Below are positions 8,465 through 16,854 of a stretch of 21,067 bases of DNA, piece after piece; the stretch's first letter is position 1; the number at the start of each line of letters is the position of its first letter. The position numbers were made by a program, and so were the translations under genes. This stretch comes from RGIG3528 sp045629005 (GTDB lineage: Bacteria > Bacillota > Clostridia > Lachnospirales > Lachnospiraceae), in contig JAZQQJ010000051.1 of assembly GCA_045629005.1 (NCBI GenBank), forward strand, positions 1 to 21,067. The letters are read 5' to 3'. The notes beneath the pieces were generated by a model. The model did not search any database, was not told the DNA's origin, and saw nothing but the letters and a program-made list of their open reading frames with translations.

Positions 8465-10828
8465 GTCTTTTTTCTTCTTTTTGAGAAGGAAGAATACTAC
8501 TGCACCGGCAATGACAACAACTGCAACAATGATGCCAATAATAAGTCCGGTATTTGAACCATCTTCTGTATTATCTGAAGGAGCAGTTGTAACTACAGGT
8601 GCCTCTGTAGGAGCTGTTGTTACCGTAGGCTGTGTTTCAACCACTTCAGGTGCCTGTGTAGGCTCAACCTTTTCAGGCTCCGGTGTAGGCTCGGGAGTAG
8701 CAATAACTTCCGGAACATCTGTTGTAATTACATTGCCGCCTGTAGGGCTGTCCTTTCCAAGGCCTGCAATTGTAAATGTAACTTCGATGGACTCCTGCGG
8801 AATCGGAACGGAATCAAGAGCGTTCGGATTCTTCTTGTTGTATGTATTGATGAACTGGATGCATGCGTATGCACCGTTTACTTCAGGATGATTCTTTGTC
8901 TTAACTTCGTCAGCGCCTGTAATAAGAGCATCAATGCTAACCTTCTTGCCATCAACCTTAATTGTAGCGTCTGTAATTGTTACGCCACCAAGTTCGATGC
9001 AGGAATAAGGAATAGTTGTGGAAACATAAAGCATGTTCCACTTTGTTGAGCCGTGAAGACCTGCTTCAGCGCCTTCAATCTTTACTGTGTATGTGCCGTT
9101 ACCGTCAATAACAGCATCTGTAATTGTACCGCCAAGGTTCTTTTCTTCCTCTGTAGCGCCATCATTCCATGTAACATGTGTGAAGTAATCGTTAACGCCA
9201 TCGTTAAGGCCAAGAAGACCGTTTGATTCGTTTGACCAGTCATCACGGAATACCCATGTGTCAGGGCACTGGAATACAAGATAGCCTGCATAATCACCAA
9301 GAAGAAGTGCCTCATCAAATGCTGCAACAACTGCTTCTGTGATTTCGATTGTGTTGAATGTAATATCGTACTCTACTTTTGAGTAACCTGCAGGGCATGT
9401 AATATACTTTGCGCCCCACTCGTTTGTACCACCTGCAAGACGAATGCAATGGTCGCTGTCCCAGTCGCCTGTTCCTTCTGTCCACCATGCATCACCCTGT
9501 GTAAGGTCAGGTGTAACTTCAACGCCGTCAAACTTGATGGAATTGATTGTAAAATCGATGTTTGAGATGGTCTTAACGTCCTTCTCGGAATTTGTATTAA
9601 GCATGTAAGGAGCAAGATACCATGTGTAAACAACAGGGTTCTTGAAAGTAAGGCTGATGTGAGCTGTATCACCGGATCTTACAAATGCTGTTTCAGCGGT
9701 AATGTTCTCATTGTAGCCTGTAACGTAGCTGTTAGCCCAGTCACCGCTTTCAACGTCGCCGCCGATGGCAAGACCTACTTCATAAAGGTCTGTTGAAACC
9801 ATTGTCTGAACTTCCTTGCCGGGAATTGTAACGGAATTAAGCTTGATTGTGTACTCATATGTCTTGAAATCAGCGGGCTGTGTGATGTAATTTGTACCCC
9901 ACTCGTTGCAGCCGCCTGCAAGACGTACGCAGTCTGTCTTATCGAAGTCACCTGTTGTCTCTGCCCAGTACTTGTCGCCAAGGGAAAGATCGGCAGTAAC
10001 TTCCTTACCATCTACCTTAATTGAAATAAGTTCAAAATCAACGACAGCTTCCTCTGCATGTCCGGGAACGATAAGGCAGGGAGCAGCATACCATGTCTTG
10101 TTTGAACCACCTTCAATGTTTACACCGATTGTAACTGTATCGCCGGGCTTAGCCTGAGCTGTTGTACCCTTAATAAGATCATTGTCAACGCCTGTGTAGC
10201 CAAGCGACCAGTCTTCGTTGCCGCCGTAAGCGAGGAACATATCGAAAGGTCCTTCAAGTGCTTCGGGAGCTGATGAACCTGCTGCCTTGAACTCAATACC
10301 GTTGAGCTTGATTGTATATTCGTATGTTTTGAAATTTTCAGGCTGTGCAATATAGTTTGTTGCCCACTCGTTGCAGCCGCCTGCAAGACGAACGCAGTCT
10401 TCTGCTGCATAGTCGCCTGTTCCCTCTGTCCAGTACGCATCGCCTGCTGTAAGGTCGGGAGTTACTTCCTTACCATCTACCTTGATGGATACGATTTCAT
10501 AATCAATCTTAGCGTCTGCAGCCTTGCCGGGAATGATAAGGCAAGGAGCGGCAAACCATGTTTTATCGGAGCCGGCTTCGATTTCTACACCAATTGTTGC
10601 AGTACCGCCGATAGCGATATCTGCTGACGTTCCTTTAACTGTTTCGGTATTTGATGATGCGCCGTCGCCATAGTACTGGTGCTCCCAGTTTGAGCCGCCG
10701 CCGTATGCAAGAAACAGCTTGTAGGTATCCTCAGCCTTAACTTCTTTTGCAGGCATAAAACCTACAAGGCTGAGAAGCATTACGAATGCTGAAAGTAATG
10801 CTGTAAGCTTTCTGAAATTTCTTTTCAT
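8462..10828 (-). CDS. Membrane-anchored surface protein with internal repeats
   Basis: At 788 residues this is an extracellular protein of unknown function. Residues 1-32 are a signal peptide likely cut after VKA. Three homologous units cover about 35-182, 195-340 and 348-497, each with a tryptophan-containing CLIIPG/ APYML-type strand, an IKVDGKEVT-like segment and the hallmark VRLAGGCNEW. A divergent region of tryptophan- and glycine-rich beta strands spans about 505-690. A Pro/Thr/Glu linker (701-755) is followed by a membrane helix (about 760-782) and a KKKKKD tail. The beta-rich repeats suggest carbohydrate or surface binding, but no catalytic motif is seen. GAGGAG precedes the ATG by eight bases. 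Nearby genes are a fucosidase operon and a VTC/DUF4956 pair; a shared job is only inferred. Confidence 0.85.
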   Translation of the reverse strand: MKRNFRKLTALLSAFVMLLSLVGFMPAKEVKAEDTYKLFLAYGGGSNWEHQYYGDGASSNTETVKGTSADIAIGGTATIGVEIEAGSDKTWFAAPCLIIPGKAADAKIDYEIVSIKVDGKEVTPDLTAGDAYWTEGTGDYAAEDCVRLAGGCNEWATNYIAQPENFKTYEYTIKLNGIEFKAAGSSAPEALEGPFDMFLAYGGNEDWSLGYTGVDNDLIKGTTAQAKPGDTVTIGVNIEGGSNKTWYAAPCLIVPGHAEEAVVDFELISIKVDGKEVTADLSLGDKYWAETTGDFDKTDCVRLAGGCNEWGTNYITQPADFKTYEYTIKLNSVTIPGKEVQTMVSTDLYEVGLAIGGDVESGDWANSYVTGYNENITAETAFVRSGDTAHISLTFKNPVVYTWYLAPYMLNTNSEKDVKTISNIDFTINSIKFDGVEVTPDLTQGDAWWTEGTGDWDSDHCIRLAGGTNEWGAKYITCPAGYSKVEYDITFNTIEITEAVVAAFDEALLLGDYAGYLVFQCPDTWVFRDDWSNESNGLLGLNDGVNDYFTHVTWNDGATEEEKNLGGTITDAVIDGNGTYTVKIEGAEAGLHGSTKWNMLYVSTTIPYSCIELGGVTITDATIKVDGKKVSIDALITGADEVKTKNHPEVNGAYACIQFINTYNKKNPNALDSVPIPQESIEVTFTIAGLGKDSPTGGNVITTDVPEVIATPEPTPEPEKVEPTQAPEVVETQPTVTTAPTEAPVVTTAPSDNTEDGSNTGLIIGIIVAVVVIAGAVVFFLLKKKKKD

Positions 10829-10916
10829 AGTGTCTTCTCCTCATTTTCTTTTTTGAGTGTCCGGCATTGTCGGACTGTCCCGTGAAGAAGTTTAACCCCA
10901 TTTTGAAAATATAAAT

Positions 10917-10922
10917 ATTATA
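10917..10922 (-). promoter_or_regulatory. Possible -10 for the surface protein gene
   Basis: TATAAT on the minus strand lies in an AT-rich stretch about 90 bases before the surface protein start, downstream of the terminator at 10964-11007. The -35 region is not clear. Between it and the gene is a small GTCCG/CGGAC hairpin around 10857-10875. Confidence 0.4.
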
Positions 10923-10963
10923 TAAATTAGTGTTTTTATAAATCGTTTTTTGGAGGCACTAAG

Positions 10964-11007
10964 AAAATTAAAAAGGCCCCACCATCGTCAAGCGATAATG
11001 AGACCTT
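10964..11007 (-). terminator. Intrinsic terminator of the VTC-DUF4956 operon
   Basis: On the minus strand a 15-bp stem forms between 10993-11007 and 10973-10987 around the loop CTTGA. All positions pair if several G.U pairs are allowed, which indicates the RNA reading in this direction. It is followed by TTTTTAATTTT. It lies about 40 bases past the DUF4956 stop and separates that operon from the surface protein gene. Confidence 0.8.
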
Positions 11008-11045
11008 CTTTTGATCCGTTCATACACGGATTTTATCGTATTGTA

Positions 11046-11732
11046 CTATAACCTGTCATTGTTTTTCAACTGTTTTGCAAGAGAAACATTAAGATTTCCG
11101 TTCTTTGTACGGATTTCGTCGATGAATTTCTTCTCATCTGCTTCACCGTTCATAACAACGTGATAAGTGAGTTCATAAAGAGTACCCATATTTGTAGTCT
11201 TAACTTTCTCAAGGCTGTACTTCTGTGTGTACTTTCCGAAGATGTCCGTAAACGTGTTTGAGTAGTTCATATCCTCGGGAATAACAATCTTAAGCTCCTG
11301 TTCGTTTGTAGCGAAGATTACCTCGGCAAGCTTGGATACAATTACTATGATTACAGCAAGCACAATTGTTCCGAAGAATGCAATTGTGAGGAAGCTGAGG
11401 CCTGCTGCAAGTCCTGCTGCCATTGCAAGGAAAACGAAGGAAATATCCTTTGCTGTGCCCTGCTCACTTCTGAAACGAACAAGTGTGAATACACCGCCGA
11501 TGGAAAGTGCACGTGCAATATTGCTGCCTACAAGTGTAATGACAAGTGCCACAATTGCAGGAAGAATGATAAGTGTGATGAAGAAGCTTACAGAAGCTTC
11601 GGCCTTTTTCGTAGTGAATGCATATGCTGCTGCAATAACAATGCCAAGAACCATGGCAAAAATCATGCATATAAGTGTCTCTTTTGTTGTTATCGAATAG
11701 TCATTGTAGACCCCGAATAATTCTTCAAACAT
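11046..11732 (-). CDS. DUF4956 family membrane protein
   Basis: This is a 228-residue membrane protein. The N-terminal two-thirds carries about four hydrophobic helices (roughly 18-40, 48-70, 98-118, 120-140) with the family-like sequence SIGGVFTLVRFRSEQGTAKD between them. The last 85 residues form a soluble domain rich in charged residues. The function is unknown. DUF4956 genes commonly sit next to VTC-domain genes, and here the start overlaps the end of the VTC gene by eight bases, so translational coupling is expected. It may form the membrane partner of the VTC enzyme. A terminator follows. Confidence 0.85.
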   Translation of the reverse strand: MFEELFGVYNDYSITTKETLICMIFAMVLGIVIAAAYAFTTKKAEASVSFFITLIILPAIVALVITLVGSNIARALSIGGVFTLVRFRSEQGTAKDISFVFLAMAAGLAAGLSFLTIAFFGTIVLAVIIVIVSKLAEVIFATNEQELKIVIPEDMNYSNTFTDIFGKYTQKYSLEKVKTTNMGTLYELTYHVVMNGEADEKKFIDEIRTKNGNLNVSLAKQLKNNDRL

Positions 11733-12447
11733 TTTGTTTCTCCTTAAGGTAATTCGTGTACTCAGTACCGTATTTTGAAAACGTGCCTTTGTATATGTGC
11801 ATTTCGGAAAGAATTTTCGTCATCCACAAAGGCATTGCCCTGTCAATCTTGACTTCCATAATCCAGGTGTTTTCATCAATGAGCTTATCACCGTAAACAC
11901 CATAGTGAAGGCCAAGGTCGTATCGACGGGTCGTAATGTTTCTGTCAAAGGTAACACGGAAATCCTTGTCGTCCTTTGCAAACATGGCACATCTGTCATA
12001 TGACAGGAAAAGAGCAGGGATAAGGCCCATCCTTTTCTGCATTTCGTCAAGCTCACGCATAACCTGCGCGTTCATGTACGGGTGAAGCTCCGGAAACTTT
12101 CCGGTTTCGAAGTAGTTGTACGCATCAACAAGCCTTATTTTGGTGCGGCGTTTGTTAACAAGTCCTTTGTACTTCTTCTTGATTTCAAGGAAAACCTTGT
12201 CCTCGGGAGCAACCGTACCATAGCTTCTGAGTCGCATTTTTTCCTTATAGACCGGAGACTCCAGCGAACGCCTTATAAGCTCGTTATTCGGAGTGTCGTA
12301 GTAGATGTTGCAGATGGTGTAGAATTCACCGTTCTTGCTGTAAGCATCCGACTCCATGTACTCCGAAAGCCGTTCACGAAGCATATGATATTGTCTGTCA
12401 TCGATAATGAATTTCAGTTCATATCGATTGAATACCTCAATAGCCAT
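11725..12447 (-). CDS. VTC-domain polyphosphate polymerase-like protein
   Basis: This 240-residue protein is a single VTC domain of the triphosphate-tunnel type. Visible basic and acidic tunnel strands are RYELKF (8-13), YYDT, KMRLRSYG, EIKKKYKG, RRTKIRL, LSYDRCAM, VTFDRNI, IMEVKI and the late FSKYGTEY. In yeast Vtc4 this fold makes polyphosphate from ATP; for bacterial stand-alone members the activity is inferred. It has no membrane segment, so the overlapping DUF4956 gene may supply one. The CotH-type kinase gene that often accompanies this pair is not present between 8.4 and 13.8 kb. It has its own likely promoter upstream. Confidence 0.88.
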   Translation of the reverse strand: MAIEVFNRYELKFIIDDRQYHMLRERLSEYMESDAYSKNGEFYTICNIYYDTPNNELIRRSLESPVYKEKMRLRSYGTVAPEDKVFLEIKKKYKGLVNKRRTKIRLVDAYNYFETGKFPELHPYMNAQVMRELDEMQKRMGLIPALFLSYDRCAMFAKDDKDFRVTFDRNITTRRYDLGLHYGVYGDKLIDENTWIMEVKIDRAMPLWMTKILSEMHIYKGTFSKYGTEYTNYLKEKQNV

Positions 12448-12547
12448 AAACCCTTATACCCTTTTGCACTTTTATTGCAGGGATTACTATACACATAAAT
12501 TGTGTGCATTGTATGTACTATTTATGTACAAGTTGCGAACCCACAAC

Positions 12548-12556
12548 ATTATATCA
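12548..12556 (-). promoter_or_regulatory. Extended -10 promoter for the VTC operon
   Basis: TGATATAAT on the minus strand lies 101 bases before the VTC start. The leader between them contains inverted words (ACATAAAT at 12493-12500 against ATTTATGT at 12520-12527), which could fold into a stem. No ideal -35 is present. Confidence 0.5.
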
Positions 12557-12634
12557 GCACTCCCTTACAAAGTCTGCATAAAAAAAGCGCGAAATAGTAC
12601 TGCAATTATCAAATCTTGCCAAACAGGTTACTAT

Positions 12635-13783
12635 TTATATCAACTCCATAACCGCCTTGCTGACGACATCACAAACCCTCTTGTCGAAAGGCTGAGGCAT
12701 AATGCAGTCCTCGCTAAGTTCATCATCGGAAACAAGAGAAGCAATTGCATTTGCGGCCGCAAGCTTCATTTCCTCTGTAATCTGTTTTGCTCTACCCTCA
12801 AGTGCCCCCTTAAAGATGCCCGGGAAGGCAATAACATTATTAACCTGATTCGGGAAGTCGGAACGGCCTGTACCGATAACACGTGCACCGGCTGCCTTTG
12901 CAACATCGGGCATAATTTCCGGAACAGGGTTTGCCATTGCAAAAATAATGGCATCCTTGTTCATCTTCTTTACCATTTCTGCGGTAACAATATTCGGAGC
13001 AGAAACACCCACAAAAATATCCGCACCGACAAGTGCATCCACAAGGCTTCCTTCCTTCTCGTCAAGGTTTGTCACCTCAACCATTTCCTTCTGGGCCCAG
13101 TTGATGCCTTCGGTCTTCTTTGAAAGCATACCTACCTTGTCGCAAAGAGTGAGCTTTTTGAAGCCGTAACGAAGTAAAAGCTTTGCAATGGCAATGCCCG
13201 CAGAGCCCGCACCATTAATTACGACATAACAGTCTTCCTTCTTTTTTCCGACAACCTTTAAGGCATTTATAATGCCTGCAAGCACAACAATTGCTGTACC
13301 GTGCTGATCATCATGGAAAACGGGAATCGGTAAAAGTTCTTTAAGTCTTCTTTCAATTTCAAAGCATCTTGGAGCAGAAATATCCTCAAGATTAATACCG
13401 CCAAACGCAGGTGCTATATTTACAACAGTCCTTATGATTTCTTCTGTGTCCTGTGTATCAAGACAAATCGGAAATGCATTAACACCACCAAACTCCTTGA
13501 AAAGGATGCTCTTTCCTTCCATAACAGGCATTGCGGCTGCGGCACCGATATTGCCGAGTCCGAGAACAGCCGAACCATCTGAAACAACAGCTATTGTGTT
13601 TGATTTGATGGTATATTTATATACTGCTTCAGGATCGTTGTGAATCACTTTGCAAGGCTCGGCTACACCTGGCGTATAAAGAAGTGCGAGATCCTCTCTC
13701 GTTCCTACGCTTGCCTTACTTTCCGTCGTCAGTTTTCCGCGCAGCTCCTCGTGAAGCTGCAGAGCCCGTTCTGCATTAGTCAT
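12635..13783 (-). CDS. NAD(P)-dependent malic enzyme (decarboxylating)
   Basis: This enzyme oxidatively decarboxylates malate to pyruvate and CO2 with reduction of NAD(P). At 382 residues it is the short bacterial form without the C-terminal phosphotransacetylase-like domain. The N-terminal domain has LLYTPGVAEPC with the catalytic Tyr36, and Lys91 in the EGKSILFK stretch; metal ligands fall in NLEDISAP and HDDQHGTA. The Rossmann part has INGAGSAGIAIA (about 189-200) and ANPVPE. Cofactor preference cannot be told. Its ATG is three bases after the DUF4364 stop and its ribosome site lies inside the end of that gene, so the two are coupled. No strong terminator was found after it. Confidence 0.95.
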   Translation of the reverse strand: MTNAERALQLHEELRGKLTTESKASVGTREDLALLYTPGVAEPCKVIHNDPEAVYKYTIKSNTIAVVSDGSAVLGLGNIGAAAAMPVMEGKSILFKEFGGVNAFPICLDTQDTEEIIRTVVNIAPAFGGINLEDISAPRCFEIERRLKELLPIPVFHDDQHGTAIVVLAGIINALKVVGKKKEDCYVVINGAGSAGIAIAKLLLRYGFKKLTLCDKVGMLSKKTEGINWAQKEMVEVTNLDEKEGSLVDALVGADIFVGVSAPNIVTAEMVKKMNKDAIIFAMANPVPEIMPDVAKAAGARVIGTGRSDFPNQVNNVIAFPGIFKGALEGRAKQITEEMKLAAANAIASLVSDDELSEDCIMPQPFDKRVCDVVSKAVMELI

Positions 13784-13786
13784 GAC

Positions 13787-14338
13787 CTATTCCTCTTTTT
13801 CATTAGATTTTGTGCCGGTGAGAAGACGTGAAATAAGATATTCGTATACGTCTGTGTTCGCCTGTCTCCAGCGGTTACATACAGTTTCCGCCTCTTCCTC
13901 GCTTGTAACAAGGAGATTAATCCTTACAAGCTCGCTTCCCCTCTCAACGACCTTAAGGTCGACTACATATTCGCCTGCATTTATGCCCGTTTCCGCATAG
14001 CCCGCGGTAGACGCCGCGAGGTCACGCAGATGGTGCTGTTCCTTTGAAAGGAACTCATCGATATCATCACGAAGCTGAACCGAAATGTCCTTATAGAAGT
14101 ATGAAAGGACCTCGCTTCCTTCAGTGGTGATTTTATATTGGTGTGAATTGCTCTGACCGATTATTTCTATGTATGTATCCTCAACAAGATCGTCAAGCGC
14201 CTGAACTATTTCAAGATAGCTCGCAAGCTGCTTTTCGAGAATTATTCTTGTAAGCTCCGCATTGCTTATGGGGAGTTCAACTCTGTCAAGAATGTACAGA
14301 ATAATCAGCTTAATAAACATTAAGGCATCGGAATCCAT
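13787..14338 (-). CDS. DUF4364 family protein, winged-helix-like
   Basis: This 183-residue protein belongs, by its start (LIILYILDRVELPISNAELTR), to the DUF4364 family typical of Clostridia. The first 75 residues look like a winged helix (TRIILEK, LDDLVEDTYIEI, HQYKITTEG) similar to PadR/MarR-type regulators. The rest is an alpha/beta domain with a conserved YVVDLKVVERGSELVRINL stretch. The function is unknown; DNA binding is plausible but unproven. Its ATG overlaps the lon stop codon by one base (TAATG) and the malic enzyme starts three bases after it, so it is translated within that operon. Confidence 0.8.
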   Translation of the reverse strand: MDSDALMFIKLIILYILDRVELPISNAELTRIILEKQLASYLEIVQALDDLVEDTYIEIIGQSNSHQYKITTEGSEVLSYFYKDISVQLRDDIDEFLSKEQHHLRDLAASTAGYAETGINAGEYVVDLKVVERGSELVRINLLVTSEEEAETVCNRWRQANTDVYEYLISRLLTGTKSNEKEE

Positions 14339-16803
14339 TATTTACCCTCTGATAACGCGTATTTTAAAACCTGCTTCATGTCAGAAACCGGAATAATCTC
14401 CATACCCTGCGTAATCTCTTCGGAAATCTCATCAAGGTCGGGCCTGTTCTCCTCAGGAACAAGCACAAGCTTCATTCCTGCCTTATTTGCGGCAAGAAGC
14501 TTTTCCTTGAGGCCACCTATAGGCATAACACGTCCGCGTAGCGACACTTCCCCTGTCATAGCAATATCGGGACGTACCGGAATGCCTGAAAGAGCCGAAT
14601 ACAGCGCAGTGGTCATCGTTATACCGGCTGAAGGACCGTCCTTCGGGGTTGCACCCTCAGGAACATGAACATGAATATCATGTTTTTCGAAGAAATCAGC
14701 ATCAAGCTTGAACTTTGTCGAAACGGAACGGACATAAGAAAGGGCAATACGTGCCGACTCTTTCATTACATCCCCGAGACTTCCGGTAAGGATAAGCTCA
14801 CCCTTTCCGGGCATGGTGTTCACTTCAATCTGAAGTGTATCACCGCCAACCTCAGTCCACGCAAGACCTCTGACAATGCCTATCTCAGCCTTTGTGTTAG
14901 CCTTCAGCTCATGATATTTCTGTTTACCGAGATAGTCCTTAAGGTTTTTCTCGGTAATTTTAATTGCTGTTTCCTTGAACTCTGAAGCATCCTTTCCTGA
15001 TGCCTCAAAGCTTTGTTTTTCTTCAAGGAGCTTTCGTGCAGCCTTTCTGCAAAGCTCGCCGAATCGGCGTTCAAGGTTTCTGACGCCTGCTTCACGTGTA
15101 TAGCCTGAAATCATAAGGCGCATTGCACCTTCGGAAATCTTAAAATTACTCTTCTTGAGACCATTTTTCTCAAGCTGCTTCGGGTAAAGGAAATCCTTTG
15201 CAATGTGAAGCTTTTCATTTTCCGTATAGCTGTTGACTTCAATAACTTCCATACGGTCGAGAAGCGGTCTCGGAATGGTCTTTGTGGAGTTTGCGGTACA
15301 AATGAAAAGCACTTCTGAAAGATCAACCGGGATTTCTACATAATGGTCCGCAAAATGTCTGTTCTGCTCGGGATCAAGTACCTCAAGAAGTGCTGAGGAT
15401 GTGTCTCCCTTATAGTCTGAGCTGACTTTATCAATCTCGTCAAGAAGCATAAGAGGATTCTTTGTACCGGCCTCCTTAAGCCCTGTAATGATTCTTCCGG
15501 GCATTGCTCCGATGTATGTCTTTCTGTGTCCGCGAATTTCAGCTTCGTCCCGAACGCCTCCGAGACAGATGCGGACATACTTTTTATCAAGTGCGGAAGC
15601 AACAGAACGTGCGATACTCGTCTTACCTGTTCCGGGCGGTCCTACAAGGCATATGATGGGTGACTGTCCTTTTGAATTAAGCACTCTGACGGAAAGGAAT
15701 TCCAAAATACGTTCCTTTACCTTTTCAAGACCGTAGTGGTCTCTGTCAAGCGTTTCTTTTGCATTGGAAACAGACAGATTGTCGCGTGTCATCTTGTCCC
15801 AGGGAAGAGAAAGCAGTGTTTCAATGTATGTTCTCGAAACAACCGACTCCGCCTGGCTTCCGGCAACGCTCTTATATCTGTCGATTTCTTTTTTGATTTT
15901 TTCTCTGACTGTTTCGGAGCAGGTAAGCCCTTCGAGGGTTTCCATAAATTCATCCGCATCATCGAGCACGTTTTTCTCGCCCAGTTCTTCGCGGATAACC
16001 TTCATCTGCTCGCGCATAATGTAGTCCTTCTGGTTTTTGTCCACGCGTTCACGGACTTTTCCCTGAAGGTCTTTCTTTATTCTAAGTACTTCAATTTCAT
16101 TTGTAATGGTGATTGCAATTGTCTCAAAGCGGTCCTTAATATCCATGGCTTCAAGAATCTTCTGCTTTGCAGGAGTAGCCATAGGAACCGAAATGGCAAT
16201 CTGATTGATGAGCGTATCGAGAGAATCACATGTCATCAGCTGCTTTGCAAGCTCTTTGGCAATCTTTTCGTTAGCCTGGAAATAGTCCTCAAGAATATCT
16301 TTGAGACTTCTGATCATAGCACGCTGCTCAGAAATAGGCAGCATGTCTGCATTTGTTTCATAAGGAAGTCCTACTCTTGCTTCAAGATATGGAACAGTCT
16401 GTGTAAAGTTAAGGAGATGACCCCTGCGACTTCCCTGAGCAAGAACACGGACAATATTGCCCGGCATTTTAATCATCTGCTTTACGGATGAAATTGTGCC
16501 AATTTCGTACATATCATCAATGCTGAAGGAACTGCCGGGGGCGCCGTCCTTCTGTGCAACAATAAGCACAGAACGACCTTCCTTCATTGCTGCATTAATT
16601 GCTCCGACCGACTCATCCTGATGAAGGTCAAAATGTACAAGCATTCCAGGGAGCATAACAAGACCTTTTATGGCAACGACAGGCATCACCATTGCAGGCT
16701 CGGTTTTCATTGCTTCCAGGTTATTTATTTCGGATTCTTCAACAAAATCTTCCTCATTACCGGGGACAGAAATGTTAATTTCTTTTACTTCCTTCTTCAT
16801 CAT
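14338..16803 (-). CDS. lon: ATP-dependent protease La (Lon)
   Basis: This is a cytoplasmic AAA+ protease that degrades damaged and regulatory proteins. Its 821 residues include an acidic N-terminal extension of about 35 residues, the Lon substrate-binding domain (about 38-240), a coiled-coil region, the AAA+ module with GPPGTGKT and LLDEIDKV, and the C-terminal protease domain. The catalytic pair is Ser725 in PKDGPSAG and Lys768 in GGLKEKL, spaced 43 as in E. coli Lon. Two adjacent ATG codons (16803 and 16800) are possible; GGAG is better spaced for the second. It lies 51 bases after prfC and overlaps DUF4364 by one base. No CIRCE or CtsR-type operator was noticed in the short upstream gap. 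Confidence 0.97.
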   Translation of the reverse strand: MMKKEVKEINISVPGNEEDFVEESEINNLEAMKTEPAMVMPVVAIKGLVMLPGMLVHFDLHQDESVGAINAAMKEGRSVLIVAQKDGAPGSSFSIDDMYEIGTISSVKQMIKMPGNIVRVLAQGSRRGHLLNFTQTVPYLEARVGLPYETNADMLPISEQRAMIRSLKDILEDYFQANEKIAKELAKQLMTCDSLDTLINQIAISVPMATPAKQKILEAMDIKDRFETIAITITNEIEVLRIKKDLQGKVRERVDKNQKDYIMREQMKVIREELGEKNVLDDADEFMETLEGLTCSETVREKIKKEIDRYKSVAGSQAESVVSRTYIETLLSLPWDKMTRDNLSVSNAKETLDRDHYGLEKVKERILEFLSVRVLNSKGQSPIICLVGPPGTGKTSIARSVASALDKKYVRICLGGVRDEAEIRGHRKTYIGAMPGRIITGLKEAGTKNPLMLLDEIDKVSSDYKGDTSSALLEVLDPEQNRHFADHYVEIPVDLSEVLFICTANSTKTIPRPLLDRMEVIEVNSYTENEKLHIAKDFLYPKQLEKNGLKKSNFKISEGAMRLMISGYTREAGVRNLERRFGELCRKAARKLLEEKQSFEASGKDASEFKETAIKITEKNLKDYLGKQKYHELKANTKAEIGIVRGLAWTEVGGDTLQIEVNTMPGKGELILTGSLGDVMKESARIALSYVRSVSTKFKLDADFFEKHDIHVHVPEGATPKDGPSAGITMTTALYSALSGIPVRPDIAMTGEVSLRGRVMPIGGLKEKLLAANKAGMKLVLVPEENRPDLDEISEEITQGMEIIPVSDMKQVLKYALSEGK

Positions 16804-16854
16804 TCTACTCCATTAGAACTTAGAACAAGCTAAAGTGTACGACCAATCTTCTGC

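Noticed and set aside
12579..12636. Intrinsic terminator after the malic enzyme
   Set aside because: TACTATTT-type arms at 12592-12599 and 12629-12636 can pair and seven T residues follow on the minus strand, but the stem is AT-rich with a 29-base loop and overlaps the stop codon, so it is too weak to call.
12407..13123. 238-codon plus-strand open frame
   Set aside because: It is antisense to the malic enzyme gene and crosses the VTC promoter; its composition is Cys/Asn/His-rich shadow sequence.
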